The notes: a model not told the origin generated them from the sequence alone. Counted from the first letter of the stretch, positions 33,098-45,140 are shown. The stretch is 64,000 bases of DNA from Siphonodentalium dalli (GCA_032622095.1 CP136065.1:156619577-156683576); one strand, 5' to 3'. A program made the numbers and translations.

Positions 33098-34010
33098 TGA
33101 TTGAACCATACCTTGCCCGTGTTTGTAAGTAATCCAGATGATTGAGTTTTCATTTATCACATGTGTAACTGACAATATAAATTTGAGGTAGTATCCAGTA
33201 GTATCAGGTAGTATTTCATTCATTGAGTAAACTACCAAATATTATGAACTGTGAATTTCAATTAGGTCCACTAATGACGGAATGTACTCTCACTTATAAT
33301 GTTTTCTGTCACATGCCTGCATATACAATAATTATTATTTGTTTAAAAATAACACCTTGTGATGTATAAACGTCATTTACTTCTTAGCAACAATGTTGGA
33401 TAAAGAACAAAACTGGAATATGGCCATTGTACTAATAACACAGTAAATCATTTTCATTTTCCATCAAATTTATATTGTCCGTTTTAATACACATCATTAC
33501 ATGTCTTTAATACCGGTATTAATCAGATTTATATTAAGTAAATTTTCCTATTTTATTTTAGTGTTTAAGTTTAATTTGATTTTGCCTTTCTTGCGAAGAA
33601 CACTGAGTACCTGTGCATATTGTCTTAGTATTTCCTTGGAAAAGTCAGATGTTATCATTTCATTTGATTAGGATAAACATTATTTATGCTGGCAAAAGTA
33701 TCAAACAATTGAAAAACTATCAACGGTTATATGTTGTTTTCGACATTGAAAAAATAGATTTTGAAATAAAAAGTGTTTTATTCTACAGTATGCACAGATA
33801 TTGTGAGGTAATATTTATAGTGCCAACATTGTGTTTAATTTTTACATAAATAGTCCAGTTACTAATTAATGACTTCTTCACTGTTGTTCCCAAAAAGGTG
33901 CCACCAACCATTCATATCAGAACACCTTATAGTCATACCTGCAATGACAGTTATATAGTATATAAGTATCACTCTTTGGAGCCAAATAAACAGGCTGGCA
34001 TGTTTATTTT

Positions 34011-34160
34011 TTAATTTGAGGTATTTTGTTAGCCAGCACTCTGCAGCACTAGTATTATTTGGTCATTAGACATGCCAGAGTGAAAATGCCAGCACTATTC
34101 AATATTAATTTGAGGTGAAATGCAAACCAGCACTCCTCACTCACTCATCACTATTATTTG
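34011..34160 (+). repeat. ~97-bp tandem repeat, about 1.5 units
   Basis: TAATTTGAGGT followed by CCAGCACTC and CACTATTATTTGG recurs at about 34011 and 34108. Confidence 0.65.
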
Positions 34161-34193
34161 GCACCAGAAAGTGCTTTATCTTATACCTACATA

Positions 34194-34562
34194 TGTTCTT
34201 AAGTGTTGGTTAAGGTCATAATCTATGTTAGAACACATTTATTAGTGAAAACAACTTAAAACAATGTCCATAATGTGGGTTGAAAAAAATTTGCACAAAC
34301 AATTTTTTTCAGGCCTCTGAGATGCACCCACCCCGCCCGGTATAGGTATGTTTTTGGAAGATCTCCCCTGTATTACTTATATATTATACCTACCCTGTTC
34401 CTAAGTGTCTGTAAAGGCCATAACCTGCACTAGAACACAATTATTAATGAATATATTTGAAAACAACTTAAAACCAGGGCAAAAATGTGAATAGAATTTT
34501 TTTTGCACAAACTCATTTTTTCGGGCGTCTTCGGACCTACCCACCCCGGCCCTGTATGATAA
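34194..34562 (+). repeat. ~190-bp direct duplication
   Basis: GAAAACAACTTAAAAC, TTTGCACAAAC and CACCCACCCCG-type phrases occur in the same order in two adjacent blocks (about 34194-34350 and 34386-34562). Confidence 0.75.
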
Positions 34563-34710
34563 AACGTTTGTGCGACTCCCCCTGGATTGACAACTAGTTT
34601 TGTGCATGTCAAACCGAGTTGTCCCGGGTGATCGAGTTGTCTCGACTCATGTAACAGCGCGACCGAGTTGTCCCGGCAGACCGAGTTGTCCCGGCTCATG
34701 TAACAAGCCC

Positions 34711-35099
34711 ATAAGAAACCATCAATAAAGATAAAATTAACATTTAATATTGACGATCTGTAGTTTTGATACCATATGGTGTAATTGTAGACATATATAA
34801 TACCTGTTATGTGATAGTATTCGTTAAAATCGTATACATATTTCGAACTATTTCGGTGGAGTGATATGTATATTCCATTTTACTGTTGTGAAATAGTGAT
34901 ATTTCGATACAGGGTACGTTTTTCAAAAATCAATGCCGCCTTGTCACTAGATGGAGTTAACGAATTACTCGAAGGTACATTCATAGATTCTGTTCTAAAA
35001 TTTATGAAGTCAGGATTTTGTCTCAAATTATTACCATGGAAATCCTATGTGGAAAAAATACTGTTTTTCCACTTTATCTCCCTCTGGAAATGATGTTTT
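34711..35099. other. No recognised gene
   Basis: A 75-codon plus-strand frame (34866-35093) contains KINAALSLDGVNELLEGTF, but I recognise no family. Confidence 0.35.
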
Positions 35100-35260
35100 G
35101 TGGTGTAATATATGGATTTTTAACAACATATTCTTGCTAGAGAACTCCCCAATCAGGATTTATTATATTTATGGAAACATCTTAACACCAGACCCTTCCT
35201 GTACATGCGCCCAAGGTCATATTTCTGTTGGGAACAAAGTATATTTCCAATGGTGAGGTT
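35100..35260. repeat. Dispersed repeat related to 18545-18800
   Basis: Shares ATATTCTTGC, AGAGAACTC, CCAATCA and TCATATTTC-type blocks in order with 18545-18800 and 26209-26465, at lower identity. Confidence 0.55.
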
Positions 35261-35559
35261 AGTTGGTGGAAAGATGCTGTTTCGAATAGAAATAATCTTT
35301 TTTTAAATACAAATATGATAATGTGGCGAAACATTAACGTTGGTAGTCATGAACAGTTTTTACCGGTGACACAATTCAAAATAAAGATTCATATGGATAA
35401 CTGAGGTCACCGTGTAGAACTGGCATCACTCCACAAAAATCTTTTCTGAACACCGGTCATCTATGTCATTTTTTTTAAATATGTACTAGCCTAATTCGAC
35501 ATATCCACCACTATCTCAACATTACAAAGTGTCAAAACACAGCTCCGCATTTTATAAAA

Positions 35560-35890
35560 GAGGTTGAAGAAAGATACCACTAACACAGAGATGTCCTTCA
35601 TTCCAAACAATGTTCACCTGCTAACAAAGAATAACCATATAACTTATATCAAAATACTGTTCGGTCTTCCCAGCCAGCAAAATTTCAAAATTTATGTCTG
35701 ATATTGCTTAAATATTGCATATGCAAAACCAAATTCAACCCCGACACCATACCCTTTAAATCCTTTCTGCATGAACTTGATGAGAGATACCGCTTAGAGA
35801 AATATATAGCGCGCTTAAGAGACCGTAACCACTTCCAGTTGGAATGGTGTGACATATATCTTGCCCTCCCAAGTACAGTAATGCCCTAAA
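35560..35890 (+). pseudogene. L1/Tx1-like RT C-terminal fragment
   Basis: One plus frame reads TYIKILFGLPSQQNFKIYV (about 35640-35697). After a frameshift it reads LLKYCICKTKFNPDTIPFKS and FLHELDERYRLEKYIARLRD, then FQLEWCDIYLA. The spacing FG...FK..LL..K.YI...F...E..IA...F..W is that of the C-terminal region of L1/Tx1-clade ORF2 proteins. It is a 3' relic only. Confidence 0.5.
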
Positions 35891-37749
35891 TAATCGACTC
35901 CTTAATATTGGGTAAACATATGCAGCCAACGCGCTTTCATCGCGTGACAGACTCGAGCATAAGAGAACACATAACGCGAACCTCCTTTCAAAGTCGTTAC
36001 ATGGCCTGTATGTCACGATCACCAATTTGGTAGGTTTTGACTCTATATTGAGTTAGTTCGGGACCTCGTCAGTAAAGGAACTCTTGGTAATTAACATTGA
36101 GAAAAGCGGAAGAGCAATTATAGAAAATGGATCACTTGAGGCACTCCCTAAGGTATGTAACGCAATGCCGGAAATGTGATTATATGTGGTTGACGCAGAT
36201 TTATAAAGCGATCAGGACCCCGAGCAAGATCTAGTGTTGTGGAATAAAGGAAGCATAGTTACTTAGCTCAGTGTATTCAGTCGCATGTCCCAAACTAGCT
36301 ATGTCTTGATGTAGGTGTGTTATTATTGGGCCAGGCAGTTCGGGACAGTACGTGCGGGTTGGAAAGGGAATGGAATATGAGGCTTGATCGAATTTGTCAC
36401 GGGTTATGCTCTCCTCCTTAGACGTCCTTTGAAATATCTTTAGAAAAAAAGCGACGATTGATGCCTCGAGTTATGCTTCTTCCTCTGCTTTGGTTATACT
36501 GCGTCATAAATACTGGCATTCACAAACGCGCCAGTCGACCCCGAAGAAATCTTCTATAATTACCAACATGTCTACTAAAGGTTTTCAGTTGGTCTTGCTG
36601 AATAACGACGCATTTCGCTAATACTCGTTTATTTGCATGATAACAGGATGTTCGTTGATAATTCTCAATGACTATGGTGATTTTACATGCAATTTATGGC
36701 TTGTAGACTTACTTCACAATGATCCTTCGCTAACAGCTCGGACCTTTCTACAATGAACGTCGTCTAGCAATGCCACTCCAATCTTCCCATGGGTATTAAC
36801 TAATGCTATAATGGTAAAAAGTGTCAGGTTACTATGAATGCGACGGCTGATCTATTTGGGACACGGACCAGTCTAATTCGCGGAATTCGGCAACAAAATG
36901 AAGTTTCAACTTCACCGAAATAAACGTATAGTTTAATAATATATTTCCATCTCAAAGTAGATACAAAGGCTTAGTGAATGAACACTGCTTTTCTAAGTTG
37001 ATTTTACCATTGTTTTTGTGACTCTCATATCTTATTTATTGGTGCGCACTAAATGTCGAAATGTCTCTTATTGAATAGACTGGTGCTTGGTCCAAAATTG
37101 CGAAGATCTGAAAACGTAGTAACCAGACCACGTCGGCAATGCTATATGGTCTCCGTTTTGGGGCCTTCATGCTTCAGAATTCCAGCGGCATCCCCGATAC
37201 CAAATTTTCAAACTGGTAAGTTTCATTTGCATTCTCCGCCTTGTGGTATACAACATTTTCTACTGTTGAATATAACACCCACAATGGATGAATATTTTCC
37301 ATCTGAGCGTATTGTGAATCTGCAATTTTTTAATTTTACGGTCGGTATATAGGGAAAAATCAACATATCCTCGTGCAAATAGGTTAATATAGGTCCTCTA
37401 TTCACAAAGGTTCATATTGGACTTACTCGATTCTGCAATAACCCCACAGTGGACTTATATATATATGTTATTTCGTTGATTAGCCGGGCCACAGTGAAAT
37501 TACATTATAAAGATCGTACATCTGGTAAGTCGTGAGGTTTTTTTTGTGTGTTATTTTCAACCCGCAACGAACTTATAATAAGTCAATATGAGTCCACAAT
37601 TGCACTAAAATGACTAACATTTCAGTTCGACGGTTATGGACTCAAAACGAGGCGATTCTAAGCCCATAATGAACCTAAAATAAATCGCCCAAGTCCATAA
37701 CGTGATAATTTTCACGATAACAGGCTGTGAAAAACGAAATAAATTGTAG
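35891..37749. other. No supported gene
   Basis: A 99-codon ATG frame at 37053-37352 shows no motif. I saw no repeat family or RNA gene in these ~1.9 kb. Confidence 0.45.
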
Positions 37750-38381
37750 TTGGAAAATAAATTATCAGAACAACTTCAACTCATTTTTAAAATGATATGT
37801 GGAATTGCTCCATCAATTTTAAGAAATTATGTACGACCAATCCAGGCAAATAATTTCAGATATAACTTCAGATTTGAACATATAAGACTATACCCTCGAA
37901 TATTAACTATGACTATTATATGGAATCTTTCTTACCAGCTTTAATTACTGAATGGAACAAACTGCCGAAAACTACAAAGGGCAGCAGTACAATTGAAGAA
38001 TTCAAAAAGGAACTCAGCCGTGACAATATGCGTCCACCAGCCCATTTTTATCATAGTAAATGCCGTAAATCTCATATCCTTCATACCCGGTTAAGACTGA
38101 ATTGTAGCCACATGAATGGTGACCTGACAGATAATCATGTAAAAAAAATCCCCTTCTGTTTATGTGGGGAACTTGAGACAACTTACCACTATCTCTTTGA
38201 ATGCACCTTCTATCAAGAGCCCAGAAGATAACTATATGACTCCCTACCCAATGTTGCCCTATCTGAAAACACTCGATTGCGGGGATCAAGGGAGCTTAGC
38301 CTTCGCGAAAACAAACAAATATTTAATGCAGCGCAGACATATATTATGAGAACAAAAAGATTCCCAGATTTGAACGAGTAA
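37750..38381 (+). pseudogene. C-terminal part of a non-LTR ORF2 with CCHC-like motif
   Basis: Three plus frames in succession read as one protein. FKMICGIAPSILRNYVRP comes first (37780 onward). SFLPALITEWNKLPKTTKGS and FHY-type sequence, then HTRLRLNCSHMNGDL and FCLCGELETTYHYLFEC follow (to 38231). LYDSLPNVALSENTRLRGSR and YIMRTKRFPDLNE end at the stop near 38381. The CxC...HxxxxC motif is the zinc-binding C-terminus of many invertebrate non-LTR ORF2 proteins. Frameshifts lie near 37920 and 38225. The fragment is 5'-truncated at 37750, as is usual for LINE insertions. Confidence 0.75.
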
Positions 38382-38867
38382 CAAATTGCTTTGGTTTCCG
38401 GTCGCGTTATGCGGCATATCCCCCAGAATATATGTAGCACTAAATGCCTTCCAATAACGATTACTTTGTATATTACTTACTTGCTATTAGCCTGCACATA
38501 CATGAAACGATTCCACATAAGGGATGCTCCGAAATTCACAGTGAACACCCTTGAAATAGGAATTGTCCTGTTTCGGGTTAGTGCTGCTGAATACGTACTT
38601 GTTCTCACGAAAGATAGATATTCCACGACATACTTTGATTATGAACACTCGTAGCCGTGTGTGTCTGTTTAATGAAATACTTTTTGACGGATGGAACCAG
38701 TTAACAGCCAATGTGATTGACCATCTCCCATGGCTTCTGACGTATGCAACTTACTCTAGAAAAGCATAAATGTAACCACGTAACAACTCAATTATTGAAA
38801 ATTTCCCACCACTGGCATCATTTCACGATTCATCTGTCCCCCACGTCTTCTGCTCTCTCACCCTCTT
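38382..38867. other. No recognised gene; between LINE tail and (CT)n tract
   Basis: Either 3' UTR of the LINE fragment or inserted DNA. Overlapping frames on both strands show no motif. Confidence 0.4.
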
Positions 38868-38932
38868 GCTCTCTCTCTCTCTCTCTTTCTTTCTCTCTCT
38901 CTCTCTCTCCCTCTCTCTCTCTCCCTCTCTCC
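38868..38932. repeat. (CT)n microsatellite
   Basis: About 65 bases of interrupted CT repeats. Confidence 0.95.
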
Positions 38933-39590
38933 CTACATCATGCTAATCATAACACTATATTCTTCCTTTTTCCACCCCTAACTCAAATTTAGTTATATAT
39001 CTCTACTTCTCCTAAACCATTAGTTCAATCCCTTCCCGTCTGATCGATACCCATCCCTCACTTATTGAGGAAGGGACATGTCGCCAAAGAGGAGAAGACT
39101 TCATATAAGCCCTCGGGCTTCTTGTCTGATCGTCATTTCCAAAATTATCTCTTATATGTTGTATATTTATGTCATATGTGTATTATGTCAATTATTTGGT
39201 TTGGAAATAAAAATATGTTTACACTAACTTATTTTCCGGTCTCCAATTTCCAAGTGTTGATTTAGGGATGACATTTCCAACCAAAATGTTGAAAAATTTG
39301 GCCAAAGTTGAACAATTGGCACCTAACAAATTCCCGTTCCACATCCGGATAATGACAATTACGGAAATGTGTTGTCTCTGACTCTCCATGGTTTCGCAAT
39401 CGCTTCTTCTCGGTCGAATTTACTTAAAAGAAGATTCTTTGATCAGCCGACATCAAGTCAGTAGGGGGTTTACATTGTAAAACAGCTAAACTTCAAACCT
39501 GGGTCGCTTATAGCTACCGACTGTCAGCTGATTTTGTTTGATCACCAGATGTTCCATTGTGTAGAAACTGTTTCATGGCTTGCTATGTCA
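38933..39590. other. Possible LINE 3' UTR and family C fragment
   Basis: AATAAAAATATG near 39206 could be a polyadenylation signal for the LINE fragment upstream. 39262-39330 contains CATTTCCAACC and AAATGTTGAAAAATTTGG, recalling family C. Otherwise nothing. Confidence 0.35.
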
Positions 39591-40649
39591 CGTGGTTAGT
39601 CCCCTGGATGGTTGCGTTCATGGCTCCCAATATCAGTTTGCCCATCATATATAAAAGTATTATATTCGTGGCTGCTAATGTCTTTGCAAAACGATAGGAA
39701 CATATACATTTTGATGGTGGTTTGTTTGCAACAACGATAAGTATCATTTTCTAAATATTTTTCAATATATATATATGATTTTGAATGTTTTATAAACCTT
39801 ACCCTCAATTCGTTCATATTTGTCAAAGGCTGTGAAAATGACAATATTATAAAATATAACTGTACGTTTAATTGACAGCATCAGTTTGTCCTACCAGCGC
39901 CATGTCAATTCAGCAGGAGACACCCGCATCATAGCAAATTAGTGGGACCACTGAGGCAAGTGGCCAGGGGAGTATGCATGTATTGGGACACCCGCGGAGT
40001 TTGGAAACAAGTTAATTAATTAAGGACATTTACAATGCGCGGTCCGGTACCTGGGATAATAATAGATCGATAGATACGTAAACTACTTACATACGGACTT
40101 TATATGCCGCCGGAAGATGTGTTCCTTGTTAGTTGATTCACGTTATGGTAAATGCAACGAGCGTTTGTAACACTTCAGTGCGAAACATTGAAAACATCTG
40201 GAGGAAAAGTGCTACGCCATTTGCAAGTTTTTTCCTCAAGATTATAAAGCTTGTAGATCGGTACTTTTGCGCTTTTATCGCTATATAGTATACCTCCTAT
40301 TCAGTAACATATACACGTACATTATTTGGAGGTTAATACGAGCCACATCCGTTTAAATGTTCGATCGATAGTTTCCTTTATTGTAGAAAAGAACCTGATG
40401 AAAAATCGGGATTTTCTGTATGGCTTCGGCCATTGGCATTATGTGGGAATATTTCATTGTGCTTCCCAGTGGAAATTGGCCTGAGGGGTATCATATTTAT
40501 ATATACGGGATCTCGTTGTCTGATGTTACGTTTTAAAATGGGCTTTGATGTCGAGTTATATGAGCGCAATAAGAGTCTGCACTTATATGGTTGAATCTTA
40601 TTTGCAGTGTCAACGACTCACGAGACGGAAACTTATAGGTGTTTGCCCT
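39591..40649. other. No gene; partial copy of the 44.5 kb element
   Basis: 39780-39975 shares TTTTGAATGTTT, ATCAGTTTG, CAATTCAGCAGGA, CATCATAGCA and AGTGGCCAGGGG with the right half of the element at 44538-45036. A matching left end was not found. The rest is unremarkable. Confidence 0.5.
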
Positions 40650-40965
40650 TTTTATACGCCCGTTTGAAAAAAAAACGGTCGTATTATGTAAATGGGTTGT
40701 CCGTCCGTCGTCCGTCCGCTTTTGGTTTCCGGATGATAACTTTAGATTGAATTTAGTGAACTGAACCAAATTTGGTATGTGTTAGTTTACCACACCAAAA
40801 CACAAATCAAGTTCGAATATGGGTTTCGTCCGCATGATTTTGACTGAGTTATGCCCCTTTTTCGACTTAGATTTTACCTGATATGCGGTTTCCAGATGAT
40901 ATCTTTAGATTGAATCGAGTGAACTGAACCTAATTTGGTATACAGATCAAGTTCAAATATGTAAT
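40650..40965 (+). repeat. Hairpin-plus-CCGTCCGTC repeat with internal ~157-bp duplication
   Basis: ATACGCCCGTTT and AAACGGTCGTAT form a hairpin (40653-40685), followed by GTCCGTCCGTCG. GATTGAATTTAGTGAACTGA recurs as a close variant about 157 bases later (near 40909). Confidence 0.75.
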
Positions 40966-41476
40966 AGAATGAACATTCTGTTGACAAACATTCTCTACAA
41001 AACTGTCTTTATGGTTTATGTATTGACTTAATCTTTCCAAACAAGGAAAATATGCATTGCGGTGTTTCGGAAGTATACTATTCATACCACACACTTGTTT
41101 GGATTGGATGGAATGATTGTTGATATGGTTACTTCTCACTGGTAACAAGGTATATTAATTTCAACTGAAAATGTTAATATTTTGAGGTTTCTGATAAAAA
41201 TAATTTGGTATGTGAATTTTTCAGTCAAAAATACCACACTTGAAGTTATTGTGTTTTATTTTTGTTATTATTTCACCCTAAGTCAAAGGTTTCAAACGTG
41301 TTATGCCACGCCCCGACGGCGTTCTCTTGATAACCAATGCTGAAATAATTTGTTTAGAAACATCACGTTTACTGTCATTATCGTCGGATATATGACGAAA
41401 TGTAAGCCTCCCTTATGAAGCAATTCGATTTTTCAGGAAAACCTGAAGACATTTATTTTTTAAGGTGGCGTATATA
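40966..41476. other. No recognisable feature
   Basis: No supported ORF or repeat. Confidence 0.45.
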
Positions 41477-41691
41477 AAATAAGTAGTATTATGAGAGCCC
41501 ACCCACCACCCCATCCCGCCACCCATAGTATCTTATGCGCCACAGGCGCCCGTATAGGGGCTACTGCCAACATAAATAAGTAGTATTATGAGAACCCACC
41601 CACCACCCCATCCCGCCACCCATAGTATCTTATGCGCCACAGGCGCCCGTATAGAGGCTACTGCCCACATAAATAAGTAGTATTATGAGAA
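41477..41691 (+). repeat. 97-bp tandem repeat, 2.2 units
   Basis: Units start at 41477, 41574 and 41671 (the last partial) with AAATAAGTAGTATTATGAGA. The two full units differ at only three or four positions, so the duplication is recent. Confidence 0.95.
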
Positions 41692-41759
41692 GCTCAATCT
41701 TAACACTAATAACTTTCTTGTAAAATGGAGCACTTAACCTAATCATTCGTACATATTCT

Positions 41760-41895
41760 ACATGAAATGATATATAATAATGTATTTAACCCTCTATACT
41801 AAATAATCATTCACGAGTACATGTAGTTCCCTTAGGAAATGTTCAGATAATTAGTTCAACAATGAATATAATTCTTCTGCACGCATATTATCTCT
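41760..41895 (+). repeat. Dispersed repeat family E, copy 1
   Basis: TATACTAAATAATCATTCAC, GAGTA, AAATGTTCAGATAAT and AGTTCAAC recur in order at 59520-59720 and 61120-61260. Confidence 0.6.
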
Positions 41896-42740
41896 AACAT
41901 CCCACTTAATGAATAATATACCAATGTATATTTATAAAACAGGATGGGATAATTCATTTAGTAGACGAAAGTATCAATGACGCTGTATCACAACTTGGGA
42001 AGGAGTTATTTTTTGGCTGAGCAATGAATAGAATGACAAAGAAGAAGGAACGTCAAAAGTCACAGTAAAGAGGTTGTATATATGAAAATCTTTTCATTTC
42101 AAACATTTCACCAATAAATGTGTACTGCAGGGTGTGCCAGTGAATTCAAATTTGAAATCCAAGATGGTTGCTGGTGGCCAATGTTGGCTAACGAATTTAG
42201 AAACAAATCGGTGGCTCCCATCTAGAGGTAACCCCTAAGATCCATATGCACTTTGGTGATGACCCGACTCGAATCAAATATTTGTTACCCCCATAGCCAA
42301 AGAAATAGAAATTTAGGAGCGTTAATTTGGATAATGCATCTTTAAGCTATCTCCTCATGTGAGAAGAAAAGCATGCAAAATATAATGTAGAAGCAAGAGG
42401 CCGAGTTGAAGAGAACAGGTTGAGGGAAAATGAACATTATGAGAAAACAACATATTACAGAAAGGTATACATCAGCTGACAGACAAGGGAAGAGTGCGAC
42501 AGAGAATTACCACTGATTTGTGTTGACATGAAATCTCTAAAATATATTTCGTTATATTTTTTTAAGATATTGGATCAAATTTTTCTGGGTTCCGGTCTAA
42601 TAGAGCTTTTTAAAAAGTTCATATATCCATGATATCATATCTGAAGATCAAGAGAGGAGACTTAATTTTCTTTGTTCAAGAAATTTCATAATTATGTTCA
42701 TGTAGAAAGACAACCACCCATAAATAGTTTTCTATATTTA
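41896..42740. other. No gene; contains dispersed family F
   Basis: 42257-42346 is about four-fifths identical by eye to the reverse complement of 57560-57648 (core GACTCGAATCAAATATT and GAGCGTTAATT). Nothing else was recognised. Confidence 0.55.
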
Positions 42741-43014
42741 AAGGTGCATTTACATTGCTATAGAACTGCACACAGGTCTACACGCAGACTAGTGTAAACG
42801 GGTTGATATAGAAATACACACAGAAAGAAAACGTTATTAGTTCGTGTGAGCAAAAATCGTGTCCCCTATTCGTCACGGTCAACGCCGAAGCACTGCGACA
42901 GGCAAATCTGTTTTGATTAATTGTTACTCGGGCTTGGCGAATGTGTTTTAGTTTTCGTTGTCATTTCAACCCGTGTATTTCGAATATTGAACACGGACAG
43001 GGACGTGGCAACTT

Positions 43015-43400
43015 TGGTCAAACTTTTCAACAGTTGGAAATTTCATACCTGACACGACATTAGCTGTAATACCAACAATAGGTTGAAAATGATCTTGTAG
43101 TTTGATTTTCAAACATTTTATTGGGGGGGGGGGTATTGTTTTCGGGCCAATATTTGCATAATCTCCTACTTTTTATAAAAAATTTGGGCTGGAAAGGTCA
43201 TCAGCTGGAAATTTTCCAACCTTATCATGGGGGCGGGTGTCAGGTTGGACATTCAGACACTTGGAAAGATTGTGTCCTGATCCCTCCCCGTGGCCAGTCA
43301 AAAACTGCTAGTTAATTTAATAAAACAATATTGTCCTACATTTGGTCAACATTGTCATTGGAATTGTCATCAGTTGGAAATTTTACTACATTTAGTCAAA
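43015..43400 (+). repeat. Dispersed repeat family C, copy 2
   Basis: Parallels 7872-8345, including CAGCTGGAAATTTTCCAACC, GTGTCAGGTTGGA and CCGTGGCCAG. A ten-base G-run sits near 43123. Confidence 0.75.
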
Positions 43401-43477
43401 TAAAGGGTGTTGTAAGGTGGATACACATTCCACACAGTTCCAAAACGGCCACCGCCCAGATGGTGTCAAACAGGAGA

Positions 43478-43479
<2 letters not shown>

Positions 43480-43561
<82 letters not shown>
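43480..43561. repeat. (TA)n microsatellite
   Basis: About 82 bases of uninterrupted TA. The length is likely to vary between individuals and assemblies. Confidence 0.98.
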
Positions 43562-43564
<3 letters not shown>

Positions 43565-43936
43565 GATCACCTGAAATCCTAAATATTGGTGGAATCTCCA
43601 TCTAAATATATATGTGTGCCCTCTAGCCTCTATTTGTGTATACTGTTGTTTATTGTGTATTCCTATGCGATTTTCATTTTTTCTTCGAACCATTATCAAG
43701 TGGTATAAGGATGCACTTTAAATACATGCGGCACATACCAAATCGCTGTTGTCTGCTGATGGTAGATCCATTTTTATGTCTGGCCTAAACTGAAACAACT
43801 CGTAGTGAATTGTCAATTACCAGAGTACTGATCAGCGCGCGTTCACTATTAGTAATCATATTGTGATCACAGTAATGCGCGACACGTGACTTCATACAGA
43901 TCTGTACACAGTTCTATATCAGTGTAAATTCACCCT

Positions 43937-44537
43937 AAGAAAGGACTTGTCATGCCCGCTAACCAATACAACTTGCGCTGAGATGAGTTGCAGTTCATAA
44001 TTCCATAGCCAAATTCCCAGCTGACCAGGTATTTATAATACTGTGGCCTATTTCCAGTTGATTGATCCCTGATTGGGTGGACTAGCATGAACACCAGCAT
44101 CTGTTTTTATTTGGCTGAAATATTTGTGGTTGCATTATTCTTCATTTTAATATATGGGTGGTATGGTATTATATCATGCAATTAACATGAACTCAAGATT
44201 ATGACGCAAATGAAGCCTCCTGTCATAGAGACAAGCTGATAAACTATTTGGTGATTGGATTTTTGTTTGACATTATTAATTATTCTAGCATTGCTCGGTA
44301 CATAAAGGGACACAAAACAAAAGAGAAAATAATAGTATTAAAATTCATTGTTTGTGTATTCTCTTATTACATGTTTAGATTCTATATACAAAGAAAATGA
44401 GGATATGTGAAATTCAAGATTTTCACCATATACAGTCAAAGGAATTCTTTGTTGACAATCTGATGCAGTTTTGCCTGGATATATGCAAAATGCGCGTCTG
44501 CCCATTAGGGTGGCCACCACTTGTATCACCACTGATC
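43937..44537. other. No recognisable feature
   Basis: No supported ORF or repeat. Confidence 0.45.
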
Positions 44538-45036
44538 AAGTGGTCCTGTTAATATGTTATGATGCTGGTGGTCCTTCTGAAATGCTATGATGCGGGTAGG
44601 ACAAACGGATGCCGTTACGAAAAAGTACCGTTATTTTTTCTAAATTTTAAATTTTCGCGGTGTTTGGCTAATCCGAGCGATTTGAGAGAAAAACCAGTGG
44701 GTGTATGAAACATTCAAGAACATATATATTTTTGAAAAATATAATAATGCCTTAGCTGGTGTTTCTAAAACGACACGAATAACCATCCTGATTATAGTCG
44801 ATTTTCAACAATTAATACAACCAGTATTAAAAATATTTCGCAATAACTATGTTTTTGAATGTTTGATACGCATTATGGCTTTTCCTGGATATTTTCAGAT
44901 TATCGGAACACCACGAAAAAGACAACTTAACAAAAATGTAACGGTACGTTTTGTTAACAAAATCAGTTTGCCCTAAGAGTATCATAGCAATTCAGCAGGA
45001 CCCAACCACATCATAGCACATTAGCAGGACCACTTG
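44538..45036. mobile_element. ~500-bp MITE-like element
   Basis: The left end, CAAGTGGTCCTGTTAATATG, is mirrored by the right end (AGCAGGACCACTTG ending near 45035). The inverted similarity runs about 95 bases inward, through GCTATGATG and TAGGACAAAC/TAGGGCAAAC blocks. No transposase is encoded. The 91-codon frame at 44701-44976 crosses into the right end, so it is probably incidental. A related right half lies at 39780-39975. Confidence 0.7.
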
Positions 45037-45044
45037 GCCAGGGG

Positions 45045-45140
45045 TGTGTATGTAATTTATGAATACATAAAATGTATTTTTACATGGTCACACCAATAAT
45101 TGATAGCATTAATAACCTGCGCCCGAGCGGTTCATCGTCA
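45045..45140. repeat. Relative of the Harbinger-like element's end
   Basis: ATGTATTTTTACATGGTCAC, ACCAATAATTGA and ACCTGCGC follow the order of the reverse complement of 23610-23715 in the element at 22361-23721. Confidence 0.6.

Larger units (their letters stand above)
32089..34710. mobile_element. 2.6 kb element with motif-repeat inverted ends
   Basis: The left end reads GGGCTTGTTACATGA and the right end mirrors it (TCATGTAACAAGCCC ending at 34710). Both ends continue inward with repeated, mutually inverted ACCGAGTTGTCCCGG-type motifs (32104-32150, 32196-32246, 34613-34695). Similarity covers at least 50 bases. No clear target duplication is visible (AAAAG left, ATAAG right), and no transposase is encoded. 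The interior holds a fold-back at 32814-33097, a G-run, and tandem duplications at 34011-34562. The superfamily cannot be assigned. Confidence 0.7.
42741..43936. mobile_element. Candidate TIR element, 1.2 kb
   Basis: AGGTGCATTTACATTGCTAT at 42742 is matched by the reverse complement of 43900-43936 (AGGGTGAATTTACACTGATA), followed by AGAACTG and AGGTCT/AGATCT blocks. Similarity covers about 40 bases. No transposase and no convincing target duplication were found. The interior holds a family C copy and the (TA)n tract, which would be later or carried insertions. Confidence 0.5.

Noticed and set aside
32089-34710. PIF/Harbinger assignment from the GGG start
   Set aside because: No TWA duplication at the boundaries, and the motif-array ends are atypical.
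39591-39975. Complete second copy of the 44.5 kb MITE
   Set aside because: Only the right half aligns. I could not find a matching left inverted end.
41477-41691. CRISPR-like array, also considered for 30092-30310 and 55838-56280
   Set aside because: The units are contiguous tandem repeats with no unique spacers, and the window is eukaryotic.
43331-43699. Frames reading YIYIYIYI on both strands
   Set aside because: They are translations of the (TA)n tract.
44701-44976. 91-codon frame as a MITE-encoded protein
   Set aside because: It runs into the inverted right end, has no motif, and is probably incidental.
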